Shown: positions 44,581 through 55,045, counted from the first letter of the stretch. The stretch is DNA of 57,897 bases from an uncultured Clostridia bacterium (GCA_947063485.1 CAMSSU010000006.1:1-57897); one strand, 5' to 3'. The notes: generated from the sequence alone by a model not told the origin. Numbers and translations: made by a program.

Positions 44581-44751
44581 TCCTTTTTACCAGAATTCAT
44601 TTTTAGGCGATAGTAAAATTCTGGAAAGGCCCTGCGCCTAAACTAGTGTTTTTTCGCTGTTTTTTTCGGGAATGCATGGCGCATCTCGACAGTTTCTCTT
44701 TTCGCATTTTTTTAAAATGAAAGAAGTAAAAAAGAACCGCGTGGAGGGAAT

Positions 44752-45180
44752 ATGCAAATGATGACTGCAAAACGAAACCGCCAGCCCGATCCCCGTGCAC
44801 GGCTTGCTCAGCTGACAGAGGATTACGAGAACCTGGCCAAGGAACAAAAAGAGCGCATTTTGACATTGCGCAACGAGAATGCCGCGCTTAGCCAGCGCCT
44901 CAAGGCATATGAAGAGAAAGAGGATGCGCTTTCTGCCGCGCTTGTCAATGCAGAGCGCACAGCCAGCCAGATTATTCGCGCTGCGCGGGAGCGCGCAGAG
45001 GGCATTATCAGTGAGGCGCGGGACGAAGAGCGCAAAACCAAAGAACGCCTGCGCCAGCACACGCTCCTGCTTTCAGATTTGGCCGACCGCTGCGACAACA
45101 TTATGAAAAATATTCAAAGCGAGCTGCGCAAAGCGCCCAAAGGCTTCTGCCTGGAGCTCATCAATAAGAAAGAGGCATAA
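44752..45180 (+). CDS. Coiled-coil protein of unknown function, divergent from mraZ
   Basis: 142 aa, highly charged, with a near-continuous coiled coil (about residues 15-125), no membrane segment and no signal. GGAGGG lies 3-4 bases ahead of the ATG, and a strong terminator follows, so it looks like a real single-gene unit. The shape recalls DivIVA-like or chaperone-type coiled coils, but I see no family motif. Its position facing the division cluster suggests, but does not show, a division role. Confidence 0.75.
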   Translation: MQMMTAKRNRQPDPRARLAQLTEDYENLAKEQKERILTLRNENAALSQRLKAYEEKEDALSAALVNAERTASQIIRAARERAEGIISEARDEERKTKERLRQHTLLLSDLADRCDNIMKNIQSELRKAPKGFCLELINKKEA

Positions 45181-45206
45181 AAAAGAGAGGGTACCCTCTC
45201 TTTTTT
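45179..45206 (+). terminator. Terminator of the coiled-coil gene
   Basis: GAGAGGG pairs with CCCTCTC (45185-45200) with flanking A and T runs; the whole is close to a perfect palindrome and would also work on the minus strand. It begins at the stop codon. Confidence 0.9.
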
Positions 45207-45353
45207 ATTTCTCTTCCATATTTCAATCTTTGAACTGTTTTCTTTCTACTAGAAATTTTGGCTCCGGGGCTAGTTCCAAATGCAAGGCGATTGGCAAGCT
45301 GCGCTTGAACGCCAGGTTTTACCCTTCCCCTATCACCCACTCATGATGCAATA
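45207..45353. other. Spacer between two terminators
   Basis: About 147 bp between the terminators of the coiled-coil gene and the NlpC/P60 gene. I see no gene, promoter or repeat. Confidence 0.6.
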
Positions 45354-45386
45354 AAAAAGAAGCGGCATTTTGCCGCCTCTTTTTTA
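45354..45386 (-). terminator. Terminator of the NlpC/P60 gene
   Basis: GCGGC pairs with GCCGC around AAAAT on the minus strand, extended by A/T-run pairing and followed by six T. It lies 5 bp after the stop. Confidence 0.85.
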
Positions 45387-45391
45387 TCAAG

Positions 45392-47275
45392 CTAGAAAAT
45401 TCTCAATCCTTTGACGAAATGACTCGTCCAGTAGGAACTGCTCTGAATATTCTCGCAAATTCTGATTTTTCCCTGCGTGGAGGACGCATCGATCATCCGT
45501 CCGCCGCCCAGATAGATGCCCACATGGCCCTTAAAGCTGATGACATCGCCGCGCTGCAAGTCGTTCATATTCGAGATGATCGGGTATTTCGTGCAGCCCT
45601 GCCATGTCGCAGAGGTCATATAGCCCTGATTGACTCCTGCCTGATTGAGGCAGTAGAATACGAAGCCGGAGCAATCGAACACATCTGGCCCTTTGCCGCC
45701 TAGTACATAGCGCTTTCCAAGCTGTTGCTCCGCCACCGCGATAAAGCGCTCGACGCCAGCCGAATCTGCGCTCCCCGTCGCCTCGTCGCCAGCGGGTTTG
45801 CTGGGTTTGCTCGGCTTGGAAGAGTTGCCCGAGGAAGGCTTGGAGGTATCCGTGCTGGGCTTAGAAGTGCTGGTAGAAGCCGCCTTCTTCGCATCGCTGG
45901 AGAACAGCACAGAGCTGGTCTGCGCGCCCACCTTGCCGTCTGCCGTCAGGCCGTTGCGCTCCTGGAAAGCCTTGACTGCCTTCTCAGTATCCGAGCCAAA
46001 ATAGCCCGTGGATTTCTTCATATATTTCAGCTCGATCAGGCGATCCTGAATGCGCTGCACTTCGTCTCCGCTGGTGCCCAAAATCCAGGCATTGGCCTGC
46101 GCATCAGAGGAGAGGATGCGGTTCTTCGTCTCCGGGCCAATGGCGCCGTCTGCGATCAGGCCGTTTCTCTCCTGGAAACGCTTGACAGCGGCCAGCGTCT
46201 TATCGCCGTAATAGCCAGTGCTGTCTTCCGCGGCCATGTATCCCAGCGTTGCAAGGCGCTCCTGAATGGCCTTCACTTCATCACTGCGCTCGCCATAGTT
46301 CATCGCCTTGACGACGACATCTTCCGAATAGAGTTTTTCTTTGGTTTGGCTGTCGATCTTGCCGCTGGCATTCAGGCCGTTGCTCGCCTGGAAATCCTTG
46401 ACGGCGGCTTCGGTCTCTTCGCCGTAATAGCCGGTGCTCTTGCCCAGATATCCCAGCTGGATCAAGCGCTCCTGCAGGCGGCCGACATCCTCACCGTCAT
46501 CTCCAATGCCCACGCTATAAGGCTGTGCATTTTCACTCATCAGCAGGTCGTATACTTCCTGCGTCAGAATGCCGGTTTTCTCAATGCCGTGCTTTCTCTG
46601 GAAGCACTCGACGGCATTTGCCGTCATCGGTCCATAAAGGCTAGTCGTCTGATCATGATCCATATAGCCAAGCTCCATCAGACGCGCCTGCACCTCCGGC
46701 ACCAGCTCCGCATTTTCCATGCCTTCGGCCAAAGGCTCCTTCACCTTGGGCTCCGGAGTGGGCTCTGGCGTCGGCTCGGGCGAAGGCTCAGCCGACGGCT
46801 CGTCGTCCAATACTTCAACGCCAGTTACGGAAAGTTTCTCACTGGCCTTCTTCTCTTCGGCCTGCGCCAAAACTCTTGCCTCATCCTGCTGTGTCTTCTG
46901 CTCTTTATCCTCTTGCGCTCCGGCAAAAATCGCAACCGGCGTAAACACGAGGACCACGATTGCCGCCATTAAAGAGACTGCCCTCGCATAAGTAAGCCAA
47001 CTCATCTTCTTATGTCTGTTCATAAATCTCTCCCATTTCATCTTTAGCTTTGCATTGACCTCCACAAAGAATCCGCAGACTTTTTGGCCAAAGGCTTTGC
47101 TCTTTGCCCAGAAAGCTGAAATGCCATTTGTTTTGGATCTGGTATACTTTGTTTTGTAAGCCGCCCGTCTTTTTCTGCGAGCTTCGGACATTTTCGGTTT
47201 GCGGATAGCCTTGCTGTAAAGACTCAGGAAAAAGCAGGTTACGCTCTCCCAAAATCTCTTCAGACGCTCTTTCAT
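45392..47275 (-). CDS. Membrane-anchored NlpC/P60 peptidase with four peptidoglycan-binding repeats
   Basis: Cell wall hydrolase of 627 aa. A basic cytoplasmic N-part (residues 1-92, rich in Lys/Arg) precedes one membrane helix (about 96-118), an acidic linker with (EPSPEPTPEP)-type repeats (about 155-185), four PG_binding_1 repeats (about 195-480, each with a GYxGxxT/AV..FQ core), a Ser/Pro/Lys linker and a C-terminal NlpC/P60 domain (about 515-627) with catalytic Cys in FDCSGFVFYC and His in GHVGIYLGG. The ATG at 47275 has AAAGG 9 bases upstream. It is likely to cut the stem peptide. Confidence 0.93.
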   Translation of the reverse strand: MKERLKRFWESVTCFFLSLYSKAIRKPKMSEARRKRRAAYKTKYTRSKTNGISAFWAKSKAFGQKVCGFFVEVNAKLKMKWERFMNRHKKMSWLTYARAVSLMAAIVVLVFTPVAIFAGAQEDKEQKTQQDEARVLAQAEEKKASEKLSVTGVEVLDDEPSAEPSPEPTPEPTPEPKVKEPLAEGMENAELVPEVQARLMELGYMDHDQTTSLYGPMTANAVECFQRKHGIEKTGILTQEVYDLLMSENAQPYSVGIGDDGEDVGRLQERLIQLGYLGKSTGYYGEETEAAVKDFQASNGLNASGKIDSQTKEKLYSEDVVVKAMNYGERSDEVKAIQERLATLGYMAAEDSTGYYGDKTLAAVKRFQERNGLIADGAIGPETKNRILSSDAQANAWILGTSGDEVQRIQDRLIELKYMKKSTGYFGSDTEKAVKAFQERNGLTADGKVGAQTSSVLFSSDAKKAASTSTSKPSTDTSKPSSGNSSKPSKPSKPAGDEATGSADSAGVERFIAVAEQQLGKRYVLGGKGPDVFDCSGFVFYCLNQAGVNQGYMTSATWQGCTKYPIISNMNDLQRGDVISFKGHVGIYLGGGRMIDASSTQGKIRICENIQSSSYWTSHFVKGLRIF

Positions 47276-47323
47276 AAACACTGTCCTTTCAATTTCGCAT
47301 CAAAGCGTTTTTTTGATATTGGC

Positions 47324-47352
47324 ATTATACTACCAAAAAATTTTTTTGACAA
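47324..47352 (-). promoter_or_regulatory. Promoter of the NlpC/P60 gene
   Basis: On the minus strand: -35 TTGTCA (47347-47352), 17 bp A/T-rich spacer, -10 TATAAT (47324-47329). Confidence 0.8.
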
Positions 47353-47576
47353 ACCGCAAGGTTCTTTGCAGAGCCAAAATTGCCTGAATATGGAAAGATC
47401 CCTCTTCAAAAATCGCCGTTGTATCAGGCTTTTTTCGGTCTCGTAAACAAATTGTGAACACTGCATAATTGCACGCTGTTTTGCATAAATTTTGCTTTTT
47501 TCACATTCTCCGCGCAGGAAAATTCCATGGCTGAGCCGGCGCTTTTTCTCCCATTTTCCACGCCATATTTTGCCGC

Positions 47577-47608
47577 AAAAAAATGCGGCAGATAACTCTG
47601 CCGCATTT
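47577..47608 (-). terminator. Terminator of groES-groEL
   Basis: Twelve-base perfect stem AAATGCGGCAGA with TCTGCCGCATTT and a four-base loop, followed by T on the minus strand. It is 11 bp past the groEL stop. Confidence 0.9.
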
Positions 47609-47619
47609 CTCGTATTCTC

Positions 47620-49266
<1,647 letters not shown>

Positions 49267-49551
49267 TTACTCTACCACTGCCAGAATATCCGACTGCTTG
49301 ACGACGATGAACTCCTCGCCATCCAGTTTGACTTCTGTGCCCGCATATTTGGAATAAATCACGCGGTCACCCTCTTTGACGTACATCGTGATCTCTTTGC
49401 CATCCACAACGCCGCCCGGCCCTACTGCGACGACTTCCGCCATCTGCGGCTTCTCCTGCGCGCTGGACGTCAGCACCAGGCCGCTCTTGGTTACTTTCTC
49501 AACTTCAACCGATTTGATGACTACTCTATCCGCCAACGGTTTTAGCTTCAT
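49267..49551 (-). CDS. groS: Co-chaperonin GroES
   Basis: 94 aa lid protein of the chaperonin. MKLKPLADRVVIK at the start and the KEGDRVIYSKYAGTEV block are typical. The ATG at 49551 has AAGGAGG 8 bases upstream; the TTG two codons earlier is too close to it. Confidence 0.97.
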   Translation of the reverse strand: MKLKPLADRVVIKSVEVEKVTKSGLVLTSSAQEKPQMAEVVAVGPGGVVDGKEITMYVKEGDRVIYSKYAGTEVKLDGEEFIVVKQSDILAVVE

Positions 49552-49597
49552 TTTCAAATCCTCCTTAAAAAATCATCTGCACTTAATTCAATGGTTG

Positions 49598-49624
49598 TTA
49601 GCACTCTTTTACATCGAGTGCTAA
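49598..49624 (-). promoter_or_regulatory. CIRCE operator (HrcA site)
   Basis: Perfect TTAGCACTC, 9 bp, GAGTGCTAA inverted repeat between the promoter and groES. It is the binding site of the heat-shock repressor HrcA, which is not encoded in the window. Confidence 0.96.
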
Positions 49625-49632
49625 CAACTATT

Positions 49633-49660
49633 ATTATAGAGAAGTTGCCAAATTATACAA
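49633..49660 (-). promoter_or_regulatory. Promoter of groES-groEL
   Basis: On the minus strand: -35 TTGTAT (49655-49660), 16 bp spacer, -10 TATAAT (49633-49638), just upstream of CIRCE. Confidence 0.75.
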
Positions 49661-49795
49661 GATGTGTGGCATTTGAAAAACGCGCAGTTTTCACGCTTTA
49701 TTTCTCATTATCTCTCAAAATCTCTCTCTACTTTTTATTTCCATCTATTTACCTTTTATTCATATTTTTGGCAAAACTTTTGCGCGGTTTCCATG

Positions 49796-49829
49796 CAAAA
49801 AGGAGGATGCTTCTCCATCCTCCTTTTTT
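49796..49829 (-). terminator. Terminator of the birA operon
   Basis: GGAGGATG pairs with CATCCTCC around a six-base loop, flanked by A5 and T6. It overlaps the last bases of birA. Confidence 0.88.
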
Positions 49830-50583
49830 ATGCCTCTTTGGGCCGTATCCGCTGAGTCACTTCCCCAAAGCGAATGCGCCGCACCTCGCCGTCTTGCGTT
49901 TGCAGCAGCAAATCGCCCTCCTGCGAAACCCCGATGCAGAGGCCCTCTGCCTCCCCTGCGCAAACTTCTTTTCCCTGTAAATAGGAGCGCGCCTGGTATT
50001 CCTCCCGAAGCGGCGGAAAACCCTGGGCAAAAAAGCGCGCCAGCCGGGCATCCAGATGCCGTTTCAGCCCAAACACGACTTCTTCCAGCCTTTGCTTTCT
50101 TCCGAGGATATTTCTGATGGAAATTGCCCGCTCTGCAATTTCCGCATCAAACTGCCCCTGATTGACGTTGACTCCAACGCCGATGACAATTCCCAGAAGA
50201 CGCGCTCCTTCATAGATGCCCTCGCATAAAATGCCGCAAAGCTTGCGGCCTTGCGCATAGATATCGTTGGGCCATTTGATCTGCGTTTCCACTCCCAGAT
50301 CCCGAGCGGCATCCGAGACAGCCAGCGCCACGCACAGCGTTACTGCCCCCATCTCCTGCTGTGGGGCGGGATAGTAGAAGCTGGCATAGACGTTCTCTCC
50401 CTCCGAGCTCCAGGCTCTGCCCAGCCGCCCTCTGCCTGCCGTCTGCCGCAGAGCGACCGCCATCATCTTGTGCTCGGCCGCCCGCTTTTTGAGAAATGTG
50501 TTGGTCGAATCCACCTCTTCCAGGCAGAACAGCTCTATATCCCGCACATCAAGGCCCACTCTCAGCCGCTCAAAATAGCTCAT
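49828..50583 (-). CDS. birA: Biotin-[acetyl-CoA carboxylase] ligase
   Basis: Attaches biotin to carboxylase carrier proteins. DSTNTFLK, GRGRLGRAW and KWPNDIY mark the catalytic domain, and the last 50 residues form the SH3-like C-domain. It starts directly in the catalytic domain, so it lacks the N-terminal HTH repressor domain of bifunctional BirA. It overlaps recX by 14 bp. Confidence 0.94.
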   Translation of the reverse strand: MSYFERLRVGLDVRDIELFCLEEVDSTNTFLKKRAAEHKMMAVALRQTAGRGRLGRAWSSEGENVYASFYYPAPQQEMGAVTLCVALAVSDAARDLGVETQIKWPNDIYAQGRKLCGILCEGIYEGARLLGIVIGVGVNVNQGQFDAEIAERAISIRNILGRKQRLEEVVFGLKRHLDARLARFFAQGFPPLREEYQARSYLQGKEVCAGEAEGLCIGVSQEGDLLLQTQDGEVRRIRFGEVTQRIRPKEA

Positions 50584-51202
50584 CTTCCTCTTCTCCCAGT
50601 TCGCTCAGTACTGCGCGGATATCGTCGTAGGAAAACCCGCGCCGGGCAAGCGCCGCAAACATCTTTTGCCTGCGCTTTGGCTCCGGCTGATCCGCATATT
50701 TCCGGCGCAGTTTCTGCGCCAGCGCCAATGCCGCCGCCTGCTGCCCTTCTTGGGAGAGCTCCAGATTCTCCTCGATCACCTGCCGCTCCACGCCCCGTTC
50801 CATGAGCTTTTGGCGCATGGCTCCGGCGCCCAGCTTTTCCCCATAACTGCGCGCAAATTCCCGCACATAGGCGGCGTCGTCCAAATAAGAGTATTTCTCC
50901 AGCGTCTCTGCCGCCTGAGCAATGCTCTGCGCATCGATGCCCTTTTTAGCGAGGTGCTGTTCCAGCTGCCGTCTGGTTCTGGGAGCATAGGCGACATAGG
51001 CCACGCCGATCTCCTTTGCGTATTTGACGGTATCTTCCCGCTTCATCTCCTCCAGCAGCTCATCCGAGACCTGCATTCCCTCCTTGAGATGATAGCGCAG
51101 CACAGTCTCCACGGAAAGAGAGGTCAGAAAGCCATCTTCATCCGAGATATTATACCGGTTCTTATTGCGCTTTTGCGGCGCAATCTCTCTGATCTCCCTC
51201 AT
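50570..51202 (-). CDS. recX: RecA regulatory protein RecX
   Basis: 210 aa helical-repeat protein that modulates RecA filaments. RTRRQLEQHLAKKG, YLDDAAYVREFARSYG and ARRGFSYDDIRAVL correspond to the three-helix repeats. It forms an operon with birA and a PG-binding protein, not with recA. Confidence 0.92.
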   Translation of the reverse strand: MREIREIAPQKRNKNRYNISDEDGFLTSLSVETVLRYHLKEGMQVSDELLEEMKREDTVKYAKEIGVAYVAYAPRTRRQLEQHLAKKGIDAQSIAQAAETLEKYSYLDDAAYVREFARSYGEKLGAGAMRQKLMERGVERQVIEENLELSQEGQQAAALALAQKLRRKYADQPEPKRRQKMFAALARRGFSYDDIRAVLSELGEEEDELF

Positions 51203-51930
51203 GCGTTGGTCCCTGCCGCCAGATAGACGTTGCTGTGGTGCTCCGCATCCAAAATGCCGCCCATATCCGAGCCGCTCTCAAAAAAATAGATATCGATTTC
51301 CCCGGCGGCGTTGCGCGTCCCGAAAACAGAGGCTGCAAAGCGCCTGCCGCCCGCTTCTACAATCGCCGGGCGCTTTTCCCAGGTGTAGCTCCCGCCAAAG
51401 CAGGATAAGAACACCTGCTCGCCTTCTGCTCCGGCAAAGACGGCGTTCACATGGTTCTCGCCGCCTGTGCGCCGCACCTGATAGGTCTTCTGCGTCTTAT
51501 AGTCCATCACAGTCGCCGTCTGGCCCACCGCAAACACGCTGTTTACCTCCTGCCAATTTGCCAGTTCTCCCGGCTCCGGCTTGCCCTGCCCGCCCGGGCC
51601 GATGACTCTTGGAATCCCGGGGTTGCCTGCCGTGCGCGCAAGGCCCCGGCTATAGAGCTTGGAAAAAGTGTTCTCGCCAAAAACGCCTGTGGAGGAGATC
51701 CCGTTGCGCGCCTGAAAACTGGCGACCGCAGATTTCGTCATATCGCCATAGGAGCCGGTCGGCCGAAAATGCAGGTAGCCTAAGTCAATGAGGCGCTGCT
51801 GCAGCATGACGACGCTCTGCCCCGTCGCCCCTTTTTCCAGGGGAAGTTCATCTAAAATTGCCGCTCCCACCCCCATAGGCACAAGCAGCAGAATCAGCAA
51901 AAATAGGAGAAAGAATCTCGATTTTTTCAT
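51199..51930 (-). CDS. Secreted peptidoglycan-binding protein with uncharacterised C-terminal domain
   Basis: 243 aa. Signal peptide (residues 1-23), one PG_binding_1 repeat (about 33-90: GATGQSVVMLQQRLIDLGYL...SVFQARNG pattern), a Gly/Pro linker and a C-terminal domain (about 125-240) with TYQVRRTGGENHVNAVF and HHSNVYLA. A similar C-terminal domain occurs in other clostridial PG-binding proteins; its activity is unknown to me. The stop overlaps the recX start as ATGA. Confidence 0.82.
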   Translation of the reverse strand: MKKSRFFLLFLLILLLVPMGVGAAILDELPLEKGATGQSVVMLQQRLIDLGYLHFRPTGSYGDMTKSAVASFQARNGISSTGVFGENTFSKLYSRGLARTAGNPGIPRVIGPGGQGKPEPGELANWQEVNSVFAVGQTATVMDYKTQKTYQVRRTGGENHVNAVFAGAEGEQVFLSCFGGSYTWEKRPAIVEAGGRRFAASVFGTRNAAGEIDIYFFESGSDMGGILDAEHHSNVYLAAGTNA

Positions 51931-51954
51931 AAGTCCCTCCCGTCAGTCAAAGAA

Positions 51955-51983
51955 AGTGTAACACAATTTGCAGAGCGCTTCAA
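51955..51983 (-). promoter_or_regulatory. Promoter of the PG-binding/recX/birA operon
   Basis: On the minus strand: -35 TTGAAG (51978-51983), 17 bp spacer, -10 TACACT (51955-51960). Confidence 0.65.
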
Positions 51984-52073
51984 GCGGCATATCATTTCGC
52001 CGCAGTGCAAAAAGAAGAGGCACGCTTGCTCTTGCCTTTATCATGGTAAAATGAACGCACGAAGGGCCGAGCG

Positions 52074-52104
52074 TTACACTGCGTGCTGACGACATAGTAT
52101 AATA
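52074..52104 (+). promoter_or_regulatory. Possible promoter of the adenosyltransferase gene
   Basis: -10 TATAAT (52099-52104) is clear, but the best -35 (TTACAC, 52074-52079) is 19 bp away. No cobalamin riboswitch is visible in this gap. Confidence 0.4.
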
Positions 52105-52126
52105 AGAAAATAAGGAGTGAGCTTCT

Positions 52127-52645
52127 ATGCAAGATTATTGTGTTCATATTTACTATGGAGATGGCAAAGGCAAGACGACCGCCGCTGCCGGGCTATGCCT
52201 TCGCTGCCTGGGCGCCGGGTTGGGCGCCCTGTTCTGCCAGTTTTTAAAGGATGGATCCAGCGGCGAGATTCAGCCTTTGCGGCAGCTGGGCGCGCAGATT
52301 CTCACAGAAGGGCCTGCCGAATTTCTCTGGCAAATGCCCCCGGAAAAACAGCGGGAATACTGCCGCGCACAGCACGCGCTCTTTCAAAAGGCCAGTGAGC
52401 ATATGGCCAGCGGCGCATATCAGATTGCCATTCTGGACGAAGCGCTGGATGCGCTCTCCCAGGGCATTTTGACCGAATCCGAGCTCTGCCAGGCCATTGC
52501 CGCCGCAAAATGCGAGGTCGTGCTGACTGGCCGCGCGCCAACCCAGGCTCTGCTTGACATAGCCGACTATGCCACACAGATGCGCGCCGTCAAGCACCCC
52601 TTCGCATCGCGCCGCGCCCCTGCGCGCAGAGGAATCGAATATTAG
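52127..52645 (+). CDS. cobO: Cob(I)yrinic acid a,c-diamide adenosyltransferase
   Basis: Corrinoid adenosyltransferase of the CobA/CobO/BtuR family, 172 aa. P-loop GDGKGKTTAAAG near residue 11, ILDEALDAL Walker-like block, VVLTGRAP and the C-terminal ARRGIEY motif match. GGAGTG precedes the start. It stands alone; no other cobalamin genes are nearby, which suits corrinoid salvage. Confidence 0.92.
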   Translation: MQDYCVHIYYGDGKGKTTAAAGLCLRCLGAGLGALFCQFLKDGSSGEIQPLRQLGAQILTEGPAEFLWQMPPEKQREYCRAQHALFQKASEHMASGAYQIAILDEALDALSQGILTESELCQAIAAAKCEVVLTGRAPTQALLDIADYATQMRAVKHPFASRRAPARRGIEY

Positions 52646-52657
52646 CCTGCCCAAAAC

Positions 52658-52690
52658 AAAAAAAGCCGCCGGAAAATTCCAGCGGCTTTT
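52658..52690. terminator. Bidirectional terminator between cobO and dapH
   Basis: GCCGC (52665-52669) pairs with GCGGC (52682-52686), with an inner GGAA/TTCC pairing, flanked by A and T runs. Confidence 0.82.
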
Positions 52691-52705
52691 CGTTCTGCTC
52701 TTTTG

Positions 52706-53407
52706 CTATTTCAGCTCCCGCAGTGCGGCAACCAGCTCCGTTTTGCCCAGGGTTTTCTCATCCTTCTGCTTGATGACCCGGGCAGGCGTCCCCGCGACGA
52801 CCATATTCGGCGCAACATCCTCTGTTACGACGGCACCCGCCGCCACAACCGCGCCTTTTCCGACGCGCACGCCCTCTAAAACCACGGCATTGGCGCCGAT
52901 GACCACATCATCCTCCACGATGACAGGTGTGGCGCTGGGCGGCTCAACCACGCCGGCCAGCACAGCGCCCGCGCCCACGTGGCAATTCTTGCCGACCGTC
53001 GCCCGGCCGCCCAGAACGACGCCCATATCGATCATGGTGCCCTCGCCGATGACTGCGCCGATATTGATGATCGCACCCATCATGATGACGGCATTTGCGC
53101 CAATCTCCACCTGCTCGCGGATGATGGCGCCCGGCTCGATGCGCGCCGCAATTTCCTTTTTATCCAGCATGGGGATGGCGGAGTTTCTTGCATCGTTCTC
53201 GATCTGGATTTTCTCGATCTTATCCGTGTTTTTTTCCAGAACCGGGCCGATCTCCTTCCAGTCGCCAAAGACGATCTTCATGCCGCCCTGGGCGCAAAAT
53301 TCCATCGCCCCCGGGAAGCTGACAGGCTCCTTCTCCTGAAGGAAAACCCGCACAGGGGTCTTTTTTTCGGATTTCTGAATGTATTCGATAATCTGATAGG
53401 CGTCCAT
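52706..53407 (-). CDS. dapH: Tetrahydrodipicolinate N-acetyltransferase
   Basis: Acetylates tetrahydrodipicolinate in the acetylase branch of lysine/DAP synthesis. The left-handed beta-helix hexapeptide repeats run over about residues 85-200 ([21 protein letters not shown] pattern); 233 aa matches the DapH family of Firmicutes. The ATG at 53407 has AAAGGAG upstream; the frame to 53557 overlaps dapB. Neighbouring dapL and patA confirm the N-acetyl rather than N-succinyl route. Confidence 0.95.
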   Translation of the reverse strand: MDAYQIIEYIQKSEKKTPVRVFLQEKEPVSFPGAMEFCAQGGMKIVFGDWKEIGPVLEKNTDKIEKIQIENDARNSAIPMLDKKEIAARIEPGAIIREQVEIGANAVIMMGAIINIGAVIGEGTMIDMGVVLGGRATVGKNCHVGAGAVLAGVVEPPSATPVIVEDDVVIGANAVVLEGVRVGKGAVVAAGAVVTEDVAPNMVVAGTPARVIKQKDEKTLGKTELVAALRELK

Positions 53408-53439
53408 ATTCGTTTTCTCCTTTTTTGCTTTGGTATTCG

Positions 53440-54150
53440 CTAGAACAGCACGTTCTGCAGATCGTAAAGGCCAGGGGCTTTGTCTTTGAGCGCTTCCGCA
53501 GCCCGAACCGCGCCCACGGCGAAGATGCGCCGGCTGGTGGCCGAGTGCGTGATGCACAGCGTCTCGTCCTCACCGAAGAAATAGACGCTGTGTTCGCCGG
53601 CAACCGTGCCGCCGCGCAGTGCAAACACGCCAATTTCATCCTGGCTGCGCTTGCCGCACATGCCCTCCCGCCCGGTTACGATTTCCCGCTCCCCCGCGGG
53701 ATCGATAGCCTGCACCAGCAATTTTGCCGTTCCGCTGGGCGCATCGACCTTTTGATTATGATGCTTTTCCACCACTTCCACATCAAAGCCTTCCCGCAGC
53801 ATGGGGGCAAACTGCTCCAGCATCTTGCGGAACACCGCAATGCCCAGGCTGTAGTTTGCGCTGTGCAAAACCGGGGCATACTCCGCCAGCTCGGCCAGCG
53901 TCTGCCGCTCCTGCTCTCCGAATGCCGTCGTCCCGCTGCAAAGAGCCGTGCCCGTGCGCCGGATATAGCCGGCCAGGGAGGGCAGCATACCGGGGTGCGA
54001 AAAATCTAGAACAACATCCGCTTTGGGCAAAGAGGCAAAGGCTTCTACACTATCAATATCGATGCGCGCCACAATCTCATGGCCGCGCAGCATGGCCTGC
54101 TCCTCCAGCATTTTTCCCATTTTGCCGTAGCCGGATAAAACAATCTTCAT
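53440..54150 (-). CDS. dapB: 4-hydroxy-tetrahydrodipicolinate reductase
   Basis: 236 aa NAD(P)H enzyme. The Rossmann GYGKMGKML start, the catalytic [15 protein letters not shown] block and GSGREG-type lysine-pathway end are visible. It lacks the longer GRMG nucleotide loop of E. coli DapB, as in other short clostridial forms. It lies 10 bp after dapA. Confidence 0.95.
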   Translation of the reverse strand: MKIVLSGYGKMGKMLEEQAMLRGHEIVARIDIDSVEAFASLPKADVVLDFSHPGMLPSLAGYIRRTGTALCSGTTAFGEQERQTLAELAEYAPVLHSANYSLGIAVFRKMLEQFAPMLREGFDVEVVEKHHNQKVDAPSGTAKLLVQAIDPAGEREIVTGREGMCGKRSQDEIGVFALRGGTVAGEHSVYFFGEDETLCITHSATSRRIFAVGAVRAAEALKDKAPGLYDLQNVLF

Positions 54151-54160
54151 AGTTCTCTCC

Positions 54161-55045
54161 TTACTGCACTTTCAGGCCGGCTTCGCGCATGATAGCCGCC
54201 AGTTTCTCCCGCTTTGCCTGCGGCATTTCATACAGCGGCAGCCGGAATCCGCCCACGTTCATGCCCATCAGGTTCATGGCTTCCTTGACGGGAATCGGGT
54301 TGACCTCCATAAAGAGCGCGTGGATGAGATCCAGATAGCGCAGCTGGACGGCCAGCGCCTCCTTCTGCCGCCCCTGGAGATAATCCATGACCATATTATG
54401 GCAGGTTTTCGGCATAATATTTGCCCAGACCGAGATGACGCCCACGCCGCCCAGCGCCAACAGCGGGACAGTGATATCGTCGTTGCCGCTGTACATGACA
54501 AAGTCGTCGCTCAAAAGCCGCGCCACTTCGCTGGCATAGGCGATATCGCCGCTGGCTTCCTTGATGCCCATGACATTGCCATGCCGGCTGAGCCGGGCGA
54601 CAGCCTCGACGGGAATCGAGCAGCCTGTGCGCCCGGGGACGTTATAGAGAATGATGGGCGCCCCGGAGACATCCGCCGCCTCTGCGAAATGGCGGTACAT
54701 GCCTTCGGCGTTCGTCTTATTATAATAGGGAGAGATGCAGAGCAGCGCATCCGCCCCCATCTTGGAATATTTGATGCACTTATCCATCTGTGTGCGCGTC
54801 GAGTTGGAGCCGCCGCCGATGATCATCGGAACGCGCCCTGCCACATGATCGATGGCAAACTGGCAAATTTTCTCGTCCTCTTCGTGTTCCGTCGTCGCAT
54901 TTTCGCCCGTCGTCCCCATCATCAAAATGCCGTCCGTCCCGCTTTCAATATGCCAATCCAAAAGCTCCCGGAGCTTTCCGAAATCCACGCTGCCATCCTT
55001 CGCAAACGGCGTTACCAGTGCAACAATTGAACCCTTTACTGCCAT
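54161..55045 (-). CDS. dapA: 4-hydroxy-tetrahydrodipicolinate synthase
   Basis: Condenses pyruvate with aspartate semialdehyde. YNVPGRTG carries the catalytic Tyr and GIKEASGD the Schiff-base lysine (about residue 162); TTGENATT binds substrate. 294 aa is normal. GGAGAAAA precedes the start. First gene of dapA-dapB-dapH behind a lysine riboswitch. Confidence 0.97.
   Translation of the reverse strand: MAVKGSIVALVTPFAKDGSVDFGKLRELLDWHIESGTDGILMMGTTGENATTEHEEDEKICQFAIDHVAGRVPMIIGGGSNSTRTQMDKCIKYSKMGADALLCISPYYNKTNAEGMYRHFAEAADVSGAPIILYNVPGRTGCSIPVEAVARLSRHGNVMGIKEASGDIAYASEVARLLSDDFVMYSGNDDITVPLLALGGVGVISVWANIMPKTCHNMVMDYLQGRQKEALAVQLRYLDLIHALFMEVNPIPVKEAMNLMGMNVGGFRLPLYEMPQAKREKLAAIMREAGLKVQ

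Larger units (their letters stand above)
47282..47619. other. Intergenic region between groEL and the NlpC/P60 gene
   Basis: 338 bp. It holds the NlpC/P60 promoter (47324-47352), the groEL terminator (47577-47608) and, on the plus strand, a GCCTGA...TCAGGC pair ending in six T (about 47382-47437). Small frames here have no start sites or family features and I consider them chance. Confidence 0.55.

Noticed and set aside
51985..52126. Cobalamin riboswitch ahead of cobO
   Set aside because: The leader after the -10 is only about 20 nt and no B12-box elements are present upstream.
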